This document shows, one piece after another, positions 27,033 through 34,809 of a DNA stretch of 64,000 nucleotides. A program made the position numbers and the translations under genes. The stretch's first letter is position 1. Each line of letters starts with the position of its first letter. Source of the DNA: Flavobacterium croceum DSM 17960. Lineage in GTDB: Bacteria; Bacteroidota; Bacteroidia; Flavobacteriales; Flavobacteriaceae. The notes under the pieces were generated by a model, which saw only the letters and a list, made by a program, of their open reading frames with translations, did no database searches and was not told where the DNA came from. The stretch is from assembly GCF_002917885.1 (NCBI RefSeq), contig NZ_PQNY01000010.1:62001-126000 (forward strand), read 5' to 3'.

Positions 27033-27114
27033 ACTTATTCAATCATTTATAGATTTAAATGTGATTGTTAAAGATAGCTATTAATTATTTTATGTAATAA
27101 TCTTTATCTTAAAA

Positions 27115-29748
27115 TCAGAATTCTAATTCCATAGAAAGCATAAAATATCTAGGTAATAATTGAGATTGATAATACGTAAAAGCATAATCTGAATTGTTTG
27201 TTTGACTATAAACACTTGTGTTTTTTAAATTTCTACCATATATGCTAAAAAACAGTCCTTTTACTTTTTGAGATTTGTATTGCAAATTGAAATCGATGAA
27301 TGAAAAATTTTGTTTAGACTTTAAATCAATAATGTAATAATCTTGACTTATTGCTAAATTCCATTGTTTAAATGGCTTTATTATAAGTTTAAAGTTGTTG
27401 CTAATTAACCTACGTTCTGATTTTACTTCATTTGTTTTGTATTTATTAATGGAGTAATTAACCAAGTTTTCAAAATTGATAGGGATGTTAAAATATGATA
27501 GAATGAATAAATTTCCATTGTAATTAAAGGATGAGTTATTTCTAATTTGAAAATTATCAATAGAGTTATAATAATTATTAAATGAAAAGGTTGAAGAGTG
27601 TTTAAAAGAAAGTCTTAAAGCCTTAATTTGTTTCTCTCCGTCAAAAATAATTTGTCTTGACTTAAGATTATTCGGGTTTTGAAAATATGTATAAGAAACG
27701 AAATTTTGATTAATATTAATGTTTGCAATATAATTATTATAAGATCCTAAATATTGAAAGCTTAATTTAGTTAAAAATTGCTTTGTTAAATTTTCATACT
27801 TAATTCCAAAAGTCAAATTTTCTGATTTTATTAAATTTAAATTGGAAATATTGTTTTTTAAAGTTTGATTGTTAATTACTATCGAATTTGTAAATAAATA
27901 TTCTTCGGTTGGTGTTTTTTCTTCTGATTCTTCTAGCCCAAATAATGACAATCTTTTATTAATACGATACGTTATCAAGATTGATTGATTGAGTGCGAGT
28001 TTATTAAAGGCATCATTTTTAAGTTGTTGATTTATATATGCTACATTAAAAAAAGGTTGAATTTTAATTTTTTTATAATTAAACATTGTAGAATATTCAG
28101 AGAAAAAAGTCGATTTTCTATAAGTTGAATTTTCATAAAAAGAATTTATGTTATTTCCGTCAGCAATTAAACTTGACTGAAATGGGAGGTATGTGTTTGT
28201 GTTTCCTATTGTTACAGATTTTTTAATTTTACCATTATTATTCAAGTAAGAAAGTTTAGTTGATAAAATTTGTTTGTTAAAACTACTATTTTGAAGGCAA
28301 TTATTTGTGTTTATTCCTTCAAAAATAATATTATTGGATACAATTTGTAACTCTTGCGGAATTTTATTTCTTGAAAAATTTGAGCTAAATTGTAATGCGT
28401 TTTTATTGTTTAATCTAATGGTGTATTCTAATTTGGCTTTTACAAAAAAATCTATTGTTTTTAGATTTGAGTTGAATTGATTTAGATTGTTCTGAATTGT
28501 AGTTTCATTGCTGTTTGTAATTTGATTTTTAAAACTAATTTCAGATTGCAATAATGAATTATTGGAAATATTGTAAATTACTTTAGTATCAAATCTATAA
28601 TATTTAGGTGATTTATATATATTGTTTTCACTACTATTTTCAATAATCGCATTATTATTTGTAAAATAATTAGTTACTATTTTTTCTTGTCTTTCAACAT
28701 CATCTTTAAAAAAAAACAAATTGTTTTTAAGACTTATTTTTGAACTTATTTTGGTAATTATGTTATAGTTAATGTTGAAATTATTATTGTAAGTTGTTCT
28801 TTTACTTGGTAATCTATTGTCGATATTTCCTTCAATAATATTAGTTTTAGTAGTGCTTTCTTCGTTGCCAAATCGTGTATTTAAAGTTTCATCGTAATTT
28901 GGTTGGTTATTAAAGGGATTAATTCCAAAATTATAATATGAAATAACTCCAAAAGATTTAATTTTTTTTGAAATACCCAAAACTGTAGCGTCATCAGCTA
29001 ACATTAATTTTTTGCCATAGCCATTATTAATAGAAGAACTTCCTGAAAAATCAGTTTTATTTTTTTTTAGTTTTAAATTTAATACAACCCTATCAGAATC
29101 TTCTATTCCTTTTAAAAGCTCGTTTGGTGAATAATTTTCAATGGCTTGAACTTGCTCAACCATGTCAACGGAAATGTTTTTAGTGCCAATAGTATAATTA
29201 GAACCAAACAAATCATCTCCTTCTAGTTTTACTGTTTCAACATTCTTGCCTTTATATTTTATTTGTCCTGTAATTTCATCTACTTTTATCCCGGGTAATT
29301 TTTTTAACAAATCTTCTACCTTTCTTTCAGAACCATTTAGAAATTTTTTGGGGTCGTAAAAAACAGAATCGTTTTTTACTTTTACCGCATTTTCGTTGAT
29401 TATTTTAACCTCATCGAGTATAAATTCTTTTCTTTGTAAAACAAAATCAACATTGTTGTTCGATAATGCAACTAATTGTGATTTTGTTTCATAATTAATA
29501 CAACTAATCTCAATAAAAACTTTTACGAAGTCTTGATTTGTTTTAAAACTAAAAACCCCTTTTTGGTCGGAATATGTATAGCCAAAAAGAGATTCTTTTT
29601 TTTCTGAATTCCAAATAGAAACACTTGCGTTTTCTATTCCAATTCCATCAGTATTTTTTATTGTTCCATTAATGTTTTGAGCAATATGTAAATTATAAAT
29701 AAATAGTAATAAAAATAATAATTTACTTTTTTTAAAAAAATATTGCAT
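27115..29748 (-). CDS. TonB-dependent-receptor-like outer-membrane barrel with carboxypeptidase regulatory-like domain
   Basis: The 877-residue protein has a signal peptide (ending about NLHIAQ). A CarboxypepD_reg-like beta-sandwich (about 25-110, INGTIKNTDGIGIENASVSIW) is followed by a plug-like region (about 125-225, VEDLLKKLPGIKVDEITGQIKYKGK) and a long barrel ending in LSMELEF with a terminal Phe. The protein is very rich in Asn and Lys. Such proteins import ligands or display surfaces. The ligand is unknown. It follows the GLPGLI gene by 38 bp and belongs to the islet. No TonB box was identified with confidence. Confidence 0.85.
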   Translation of the reverse strand: MQYFFKKSKLLFLLLFIYNLHIAQNINGTIKNTDGIGIENASVSIWNSEKKESLFGYTYSDQKGVFSFKTNQDFVKVFIEISCINYETKSQLVALSNNNVDFVLQRKEFILDEVKIINENAVKVKNDSVFYDPKKFLNGSERKVEDLLKKLPGIKVDEITGQIKYKGKNVETVKLEGDDLFGSNYTIGTKNISVDMVEQVQAIENYSPNELLKGIEDSDRVVLNLKLKKNKTDFSGSSSINNGYGKKLMLADDATVLGISKKIKSFGVISYYNFGINPFNNQPNYDETLNTRFGNEESTTKTNIIEGNIDNRLPSKRTTYNNNFNINYNIITKISSKISLKNNLFFFKDDVERQEKIVTNYFTNNNAIIENSSENNIYKSPKYYRFDTKVIYNISNNSLLQSEISFKNQITNSNETTIQNNLNQFNSNLKTIDFFVKAKLEYTIRLNNKNALQFSSNFSRNKIPQELQIVSNNIIFEGINTNNCLQNSSFNKQILSTKLSYLNNNGKIKKSVTIGNTNTYLPFQSSLIADGNNINSFYENSTYRKSTFFSEYSTMFNYKKIKIQPFFNVAYINQQLKNDAFNKLALNQSILITYRINKRLSLFGLEESEEKTPTEEYLFTNSIVINNQTLKNNISNLNLIKSENLTFGIKYENLTKQFLTKLSFQYLGSYNNYIANININQNFVSYTYFQNPNNLKSRQIIFDGEKQIKALRLSFKHSSTFSFNNYYNSIDNFQIRNNSSFNYNGNLFILSYFNIPINFENLVNYSINKYKTNEVKSERRLISNNFKLIIKPFKQWNLAISQDYYIIDLKSKQNFSFIDFNLQYKSQKVKGLFFSIYGRNLKNTSVYSQTNNSDYAFTYYQSQLLPRYFMLSMELEF

Positions 29749-29786
29749 TTAAATAATAAGAGTTTTTGTTTTTATATAATTTGAAC

Positions 29787-30602
29787 TTAATAGCGATATT
29801 TTTTTAATTCAATTTTTAAATTTGATGGATATTCTATTAGATTATCAATTATTTCTTGGTCACTCATATCTTCATTTACAGAATGGTCTATATCGTAACC
29901 CTTTGCTTTATCTTCTAAATCCATTTTTTTAAATTCTGCAATCCATCTTATTTTATTATTAACTTCAATTTCAACAATTTTCTTTTCAAAATCAGAATAA
30001 TTCATAATGTCTTTCTTCTTGAGAAAATAATTTTTATACTTATTAAATTCTTTTCTGTTTTTCTGCTTAGAAATAGTAACTAATTGTGCTTTAAAAATAC
30101 CTTTCTCGTCTGAGGCTTCTACTACCAGTCCAGGTAATCCATGTAGTTTTAATGGACCAAACTTAATGGGTACATCAAATGTAAACCATGCTGTGTAATA
30201 TCTTCCGTTTAAAAATAATTTTGCTTCAGTGCAATTGTATTTGCCAATTTTTTTCTTGCTATCAGGATTTATTTTCCATTTCAATTTATCTTTCAATTCG
30301 TCAGAGTAAATTATTTCTTCAAATCGCAATGGAAATCTGTAATAGCTTTTTTCTTTATTAGAGTAAAAAAATTTTGATAGACTATCATTTTCGACAAAAC
30401 TTACATCTCCATTTGAATGGTCTACAATTCCTCTATCTCTTTCGTCATAAACTTTAAAAGTTGCTTCGTTATTATCGGTAAGCAATGTGCTATTAATTAT
30501 TCCGCCTGTATTATCAGTAAATTTGTAGTCAATTTTATATAATTCTTGTGCATATAAAAAACTAGTAAAAATAAATAACAAAAAATAAATGGTTTTCTTC
30601 AT
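29787..30602 (-). CDS. GLPGLI family exported protein
   Basis: The 271-residue protein has a signal peptide (MKKTIYFLLFIFTSFLYAQ). The signature sits in KLHGLPGLVVEASDEKG, with the usual upstream SYYRFPLRFEEIIYS and a later GKYNCTEAKLFLNGR / YTAWFTFDVPIKFGP block. The family is restricted mainly to Bacteroidota and has no known function. Members often sit next to outer-membrane receptor genes, as here. The gene lies between a small Cys-rich peptide gene and the barrel gene in one minus-strand unit. Confidence 0.9.
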   Translation of the reverse strand: MKKTIYFLLFIFTSFLYAQELYKIDYKFTDNTGGIINSTLLTDNNEATFKVYDERDRGIVDHSNGDVSFVENDSLSKFFYSNKEKSYYRFPLRFEEIIYSDELKDKLKWKINPDSKKKIGKYNCTEAKLFLNGRYYTAWFTFDVPIKFGPLKLHGLPGLVVEASDEKGIFKAQLVTISKQKNRKEFNKYKNYFLKKKDIMNYSDFEKKIVEIEVNNKIRWIAEFKKMDLEDKAKGYDIDHSVNEDMSDQEIIDNLIEYPSNLKIELKKYRY

Positions 30603-30668
30603 AATAAAATTATTAAAAAAAGAAGTAATAAATTAATATTACTTCTTTGTAAATTACACTTGTAAGTA

Positions 30669-30897
30669 TTATTGTATTGAAGCTACTTGAGTTGTACATT
30701 TGTGTTTTGCACAATACATTGCTCTTGCTCTGTCACACAATGGTTCATTAGCAAAACCACAAACTGTAAACTCGCCAACTGAACAACAAGCAACCGCTTT
30801 GTTTTTTTTTAATTTTTAATGGTTTAACTACTTTTCCTGTACTTGCAAAACTAAATGTTCCTGCTAATAAGAACGATATTAAATCTAATTTTATTAT
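30669..30897 (-). pseudogene. Small exported Cys-rich peptide gene, frameshifted in an A9 run
   Basis: Upstream frame: a hydrophobic signal-like stretch (LDLISFLLAGTFSFAS), then TGKVVKPLKIKKK. Downstream frame after nine A (T9 on the plus strand, 30802-30810): NKAVACCSVGEFTVCGF, then NEPLCDRARAMYCAKHKC and a stop, with six Cys in about 42 residues. Removing one A joins the two frames. No ATG precedes the signal-like part; ATA ATA stands where a start would be expected. It could be a decayed gene, a sequencing error in the run, or slippage-dependent expression. It is 66 bp upstream of the GLPGLI gene on the same strand. Confidence 0.6.
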
Positions 30898-30929
30898 AAA
30901 AATAATAATTTAATTTGTTAATAAATATT

Positions 30930-30977
30930 TTTGTTATACAAATATTAAAAAAAAGTATATTTGTTATCTATCACAAA
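30930..30977 (+). promoter_or_regulatory. Divergent control region with two TTTGT/ACAAA palindromes
   Basis: TTTGTTATACAAA (30930-30942) is a perfect palindrome with 5-bp arms and a 3-bp centre. A second pair of the same arms, TTTGT and ACAAA, lies at 30960-30964 and 30973-30977. A TATATTTG element (30956-30963) with TTTG 22 bases upstream could be the promoter of the XRE gene. The palindromes are plausible operator sites for that regulator, but this is inference. Confidence 0.4.
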
Positions 30978-31023
30978 CTAAATATTTTATATTAAAAAAT
31001 GAATAATTTTTAAAGCTAATAAT

Positions 31024-31418
31024 ATGTCGACAATAGGATTTAAAATAAAAAAATTAAGAGAAGGGTAAAACTTATCTCAGCCAGAATTAGCTGAAATTTT
31101 AAAAATTTCTCAGGCTAAGTTATCTAATATAGAAAACGGTAATACAAAGACAATTGATTTTGTACTTATGGATGCAATTTGTAAAGTTTTTGATAAAGAT
31201 TTTGAATATTTTTTAAAAAGTAGTAAGCAAGTCAATAATGTTGATAAAAACGATGGCAATGTTGGGGTAATAGGTTATAATCACGGAACTATAAATCTTT
31301 TCCCAGAAAATATTATTAATGAAATAAAAATATAATAGATGAGAGTAAGCAAAAGGATATTCTTATCAAAGAATTGAAAGATGAAAATAACATATTGAAG
31401 AGTAAGAAATATTTATAA
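31024..31418 (+). pseudogene. XRE-family HTH regulator, disrupted by a stop codon and a frameshift
   Basis: The reading MSTIGFKIKKLREG is followed by an in-frame TAA (31066-31068) inside the first helix, then the frame continues NLSQPELAEILKISQAKLSN, a normal HTH_3 helix-turn-helix. The frame ends at 31333-31335. A second frame continues from about 31338 with DESKQKDILIKELKDENNIL, a coiled-coil tail typical of this regulator type, to a stop at 31416-31418. Two independent lesions argue for real decay. It diverges from the peptide/GLPGLI/barrel genes. Confidence 0.75.
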
Positions 31419-32033
31419 TAACAAATTGTTTTTAAACATTTCTTCGTTTACTTGGTTTATGTATTCTAATAATTGTTCGCGACCAGTAGCTTCTAGAGAA
31501 GAAGTAATAAAATAAGGTGGCATTTCTTCCCAATTGCTTGCGAGTACTTTTTTGCGATAGGCTGCTACATGAGAGTCTATTTTTGTTTTTCCAATTTTGT
31601 CGGCTTTTGTAAAAACAATACAAAACGGAATTTGATATTCGCCAAGATAATTAATAAATTCTAAATCTATTTTTTGAGCTTCGAGTCTAATATCTATTAA
31701 AACAAATGCGCATACAAGCTGTTCCCTTTTTTCAAAGTAATCGGTAATGAATTTTTGAAAGGTTTGTTTTGCACTTTTTGAAACACGAGCATAACCATAC
31801 CCTGGTAAATCTACCAAAAACCAATTGTTGTTTATTTTAAAATGATTAATAAGTTGTGTTTTACCTGGTTTAGCAGAGGTTTTTGCCAAACTTTTATGGT
31901 TTGTAAGCATATTTATCAAAGAAGATTTGCCTACATTGGATCTTCCTATAAAGGCATACTCGGGTAGTATTTCTTTTGGGCATTTTTGCACATCAGAATT
32001 ACTAATTATAAATTCGGCCGAATTGATTTTCAT
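31413..32033 (-). CDS. engB: Ribosome biogenesis GTP-binding protein YsxC/EngB
   Basis: The 206-residue protein is a TRAFAC-class GTPase needed for 50S subunit assembly. G1 is GRSNVGKSS, G3 is DLPGYGYA and G4 is FTKADK, followed by a SSLEATG G5-like segment. The start at 32031-32033 (MKINSAEFII) is chosen over a start at 32066 that would overlap the upstream hydrolase gene. The start lies 1 bp after the hydrolase stop. The 3' end is duplicated at 26976-27032, so this end appears to have been replaced when the islet arrived; the protein stays intact. Confidence 0.95.
   Translation of the reverse strand: MKINSAEFIISNSDVQKCPKEILPEYAFIGRSNVGKSSLINMLTNHKSLAKTSAKPGKTQLINHFKINNNWFLVDLPGYGYARVSKSAKQTFQKFITDYFEKREQLVCAFVLIDIRLEAQKIDLEFINYLGEYQIPFCIVFTKADKIGKTKIDSHVAAYRKKVLASNWEEMPPYFITSSLEATGREQLLEYINQVNEEMFKNNLLL
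31418..31476. repeat. Right direct repeat of the islet, within engB
   Basis: This is the 59-base partner of 26976-27032, lying inside the coding 3' end of engB. It differs from the left copy by two extra bases that keep the engB frame open. Confidence 0.92.
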
Positions 32034-32034
32034 A

Positions 32035-32802
32035 TTATAGGTTTTCTTTTTTGAGCCAACTTTCAAGTAGTCGGTTAAACTCTTCTGGGTGTTCCATCAT
32101 GGCAGCATGGCCGCATTTTTCTATCCAATATAAACTAGAGTTTGGCATCAATTTATGAAATTCTTCTGCTACATCTGGTGGAGTAACATTGTCATTTTTA
32201 CCCCAAATAATACATGTTTTTACGTGCATTTTGGGTAAATCTTTTGCCATATTGTGACGTATAGCACTCTTGGCAATTGTTATGGTTTTAATAACTTTTA
32301 TACGATCGTTTACAACAGCAAAAACTTCATCTACAATTTCTTTGGTTGCTACATCTGGGTTATAAAAAACATCTTGGGCTTTCTTTTTTATGTATTCATA
32401 GTCGCCTCTTTTTGGGTAACTATCTCCCATGGCGCTTTCATAAAGTCCAGAGCTTCCTGTAATGACAAGTCCTGCTACTTTTTCAGGATACATTTTAGTG
32501 TGATATAATGCAATATGCCCGCCTAGCGAGTTTCCTAGTAATATAACCCTGTCAAAACCTTTGTAAGTAATAAAGTCTTTTACAAATTTTGCAAAGGCTT
32601 TTACATTAGTTTTAAGCAAACTTTGTGTGTAAATAGGCAACTCAGGAATTACAATTTTGTATCCTTTTTCAGAAAAATGTTGTGCAACACCATCAAAATT
32701 ACTTAAACCACCCATAAGCCCATGTAATATTACTATGGGTGTTCCTTCTCCTTTTTCGTAATAGCTGTATTTTCCGTCTGTTATATAGTTTTTATCCATC
32801 AT
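32035..32802 (-). CDS. Alpha/beta-fold hydrolase
   Basis: The protein has 255 residues from the start at 32802 (MMDKNYITDGKYSYY). The oxyanion region is VILHGLMGG, the nucleophile elbow is LLGNSLGGHIAL (Ser), the acid is likely Asp in WGKNDNVTP, and the catalytic His is in KCGHAAMMEHP. The triad is therefore complete. The substrate is unknown. The frame is open to 32838, but a promoter-like TATATTTG (minus strand, 32825-32832) lies within that extension, which supports the shorter start. It is in an operon with engB. Confidence 0.87.
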   Translation of the reverse strand: MMDKNYITDGKYSYYEKGEGTPIVILHGLMGGLSNFDGVAQHFSEKGYKIVIPELPIYTQSLLKTNVKAFAKFVKDFITYKGFDRVILLGNSLGGHIALYHTKMYPEKVAGLVITGSSGLYESAMGDSYPKRGDYEYIKKKAQDVFYNPDVATKEIVDEVFAVVNDRIKVIKTITIAKSAIRHNMAKDLPKMHVKTCIIWGKNDNVTPPDVAEEFHKLMPNSSLYWIEKCGHAAMMEHPEEFNRLLESWLKKENL

Positions 32803-33001
32803 AATTTCAATCAAACTCTGGTTACAAATATAAATCATAATATTTAATTACCCTAAAGTATTTAAAACACGATTGTTTTGTTAAAAAAGCATCAAAGGTG
32901 TAGTAGTGCTAAAAAAAGATAAAGAATTGTTTTTCAAAGCCTTGTGCGCCTTGGGATTTTTTGAACAAAAACATCTATTTTGAAATAAAAATTGGGCTGA
33001 T

Positions 33002-33066
33002 GTGGTAAAACTTATTAACAAAGTGGTATATTGTGGTAAAAGGTGGTAAAATATTTTATATTTTTG
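33002..33066 (+). promoter_or_regulatory. MraZ box repeats and promoter of the dcw cluster
   Basis: GTGGTA repeats begin at 33002, 33023, 33033 and 33043. The last three are spaced exactly 10 bp, and the first is about two turns further upstream. MraZ proteins bind direct repeats with a 10-bp period in front of mraZ (TGGGN-N5 in E. coli). A TATTTTTG -7 element lies at 33059-33066, so bound MraZ would cover the -33 region and repress. The motif and geometry are seen in the sequence; the binding is inferred. Confidence 0.75.
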
Positions 33067-33087
33067 CTCTGTAAACTATAAAACAAG

Positions 33088-33552
33088 TTGTTTTTGAACT
33101 CATTAATAGGTACATACGAGTGTAAAATAGACGCCAAGGGCAGATTGCTTATACCAGCTCCGTTAAAAAAGCAATTGGCTTCTTCATTGCAAGAAGGCTT
33201 TGTTTTAAAACGTTCGGTATTTCAGCAATGCTTAGAGTTGTATCCTATGAGTGAATGGCAAATGATGATGCAAAAAATTAATGGTTTAAATAGGTTTGTT
33301 AAAAAAAACAATGATTTTATAAGACGTTTTACCGCAGGAGTAAAAGTGGTTGAGATAGATAATTTGGGTAGACTTTTAGTACCAAAAGACTTAACAATTT
33401 TTGCGAGTATTGATAAAGATGTTGTGTTGTCGTCTGCGGTAAATATCATTGAAATTTGGGATAAAGAGCTCTACGAAAAAGCAATAGACGATTCTGTATT
33501 GGATTTTTCAGATTTAGCCGAAGAAGTAATGGGAGGAGGTAACGATGAGTAA
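33088..33552 (+). CDS. mraZ: Transcriptional regulator MraZ
   Basis: The 154-residue protein has two SpoVT/AbrB-like domains, each with the DxxxR motif (DAKGRLLIPA and DNLGRLLVPK). MraZ represses the division/cell-wall cluster by binding repeats at its own promoter. No ATG is available: the frame is closed just upstream by a stop at 33079-33081, so translation must begin at TTG 33088 or TTG 33094. The gene overlaps rsmH by 8 bp. Confidence 0.95.
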   Translation: MFLNSLIGTYECKIDAKGRLLIPAPLKKQLASSLQEGFVLKRSVFQQCLELYPMSEWQMMMQKINGLNRFVKKNNDFIRRFTAGVKVVEIDNLGRLLVPKDLTIFASIDKDVVLSSAVNIIEIWDKELYEKAIDDSVLDFSDLAEEVMGGGNDE

Positions 33553-34450
33553 TTTAGAATATCATAATCCGGTTTTGCTAAAAGAAACCGTAGATGGTTT
33601 AAACATTAAACCAAATGGGGTTTATGTAGATGTTACTTTTGGAGGAGGTGGACATTCTAAAGAGATATTGAGTAGGTTGGGTGCAGAAGGAAAATTGTTT
33701 GCTTTTGATCAAGATGAAGACGCTTGGAATAACGAGTTAAGAGACGATAGGTTTACACTTATTCCGGAAAATTTTAGATATATAAAACGCTTTTTACGCT
33801 TTCATGGCATAAAGCAAGTAGATGGTATTTTGGGTGATTTTGGAGTTTCTTCTCACCAGTTTGATGTGCCACAAAGAGGTTTTTCTACTCGTTTTGATGC
33901 AGATCTAGATATGCGAATGAGTAAAAAAAACGACATAGATGCTTATACGGTTGTAAACCAGTATGATGAAGCGAATTTAAAACGTGTTTTTTTAGAATAT
34001 GGCGAATTAAAAAATGCGGCAGCTTTAGCGCGAACAATAGTTGAGGCTAGAACTACTAAAAACATAAAAACATCAGAAGAGTTAAAATTGGTATTACAAC
34101 GTTTTTTGCCCGAAAAAGTAAAAAACAAAGTTTTAGCTCAAATATACCAAGCCATACGAATAGAGGTTAATCAAGAAATAGAAGTGCTAAAAGAATTTTT
34201 GGTTCAAACATTAGAAGTCTTAAAGCCACAAGGAAGATTGAGTTTGATTTCGTACCACTCTCTTGAAGATCGTTTGGTAAAAAGATTTATCAAAAACGGC
34301 ATGTTTGAAGGAGAGCCAGAGCGCGATGTGTTTGGCAATTTTACGGTACCGATGAAACCTATTGGAAAATTGATAGTGCCTACAGATGCAGAAATAGCAA
34401 TAAATAATAGAGCTAGAAGTGCTAAATTGAGAATTGCAGAAAAACTATAG
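33545..34450 (+). CDS. rsmH: 16S rRNA (cytosine-1402 N4) methyltransferase
   Basis: RsmH methylates C1402 of 16S rRNA with SAM. The 301-residue protein is of normal length. Motifs seen are YVDVTFGGGGHSKEIL (SAM binding), GILGDFGVSSHQFD, and SYHSLEDRLVKRFI near the C-terminus. It overlaps mraZ and lies 5 bp before ftsL. Confidence 0.97.
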   Translation: MSNLEYHNPVLLKETVDGLNIKPNGVYVDVTFGGGGHSKEILSRLGAEGKLFAFDQDEDAWNNELRDDRFTLIPENFRYIKRFLRFHGIKQVDGILGDFGVSSHQFDVPQRGFSTRFDADLDMRMSKKNDIDAYTVVNQYDEANLKRVFLEYGELKNAAALARTIVEARTTKNIKTSEELKLVLQRFLPEKVKNKVLAQIYQAIRIEVNQEIEVLKEFLVQTLEVLKPQGRLSLISYHSLEDRLVKRFIKNGMFEGEPERDVFGNFTVPMKPIGKLIVPTDAEIAINNRARSAKLRIAEKL

Positions 34451-34455
34451 TTGGT

Positions 34456-34809
34456 ATGAGTGCAAAAGGAGGTATATATGATTTGCTAAAAGCTCATTTT
34501 TTGGTAAATGAAGATGCAGTAAAAAATTGGAAATTTATCATTTTTCTAATTTTTTTAGCGATTCTAATGATTGCCAATACACATAGATTTGAACAAAAAG
34601 TTTTTAAAATAGCCGATTTAACCAATGAAGTAAAAGAGCTTCGATCGGAGTTTGTAGATCGGCGTTCAGAATTGATGAAGTTAAAAATGGAATCTTCTAT
34701 TTCAGAAAAAATGAAAAGTAGAGAAATATTTCCTTCAAAAGTTCCGCCAAAAAAAATTAAAGTAGTAAAACCAGAAGAAAGTAGTTTGATAAAGAAAATA
34801 TGGCAGTAG
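34456..34809 (+). CDS. ftsL: FtsL-like division protein
   Basis: The 117-residue protein has one membrane helix (about 26-43, KFIIFLIFLAILMIANTH), followed by a leucine-rich coiled coil (DLTNEVKELRSEFVDRRSEL). The size, topology and position between rsmH and ftsI identify it as the Bacteroidota FtsL (FtsL/FtsB/FtsQ complex), although sequence similarity in this family is always low. The end overlaps ftsI by 10 bp. Confidence 0.85.
   Translation: MSAKGGIYDLLKAHFLVNEDAVKNWKFIIFLIFLAILMIANTHRFEQKVFKIADLTNEVKELRSEFVDRRSELMKLKMESSISEKMKSREIFPSKVPPKKIKVVKPEESSLIKKIWQ

Larger units (their letters stand above)
27033..31417. mobile_element. Accessory islet flanked by engB 3'-end repeats
   Basis: About 4.4 kb lies between two copies of the engB 3' end. 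It holds an outer-membrane barrel gene, a GLPGLI gene, a frameshifted Cys-rich peptide and an interrupted XRE regulator. The DNA is visibly more AT-rich than the flanks. The repeat geometry fits site-specific integration into a gene 3' end, where the incoming DNA restores the end of the target gene. No integrase, transposase or relaxase is visible, so it may be a decayed remnant or may have arisen by another recombination route. Confidence 0.65.

Noticed and set aside
31024..31065. Recoding of the TAA codon in the XRE gene (readthrough)
   Set aside because: There is no supporting RNA structure, and a second frameshift further on makes plain gene decay the simpler explanation.
27033..31417. 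A transposon or insertion sequence as the origin of the islet
   Set aside because: No transposase, integrase or terminal inverted repeats are visible, and the flanking repeats are 57-59 bp of gene sequence, too long for a normal IS target duplication.
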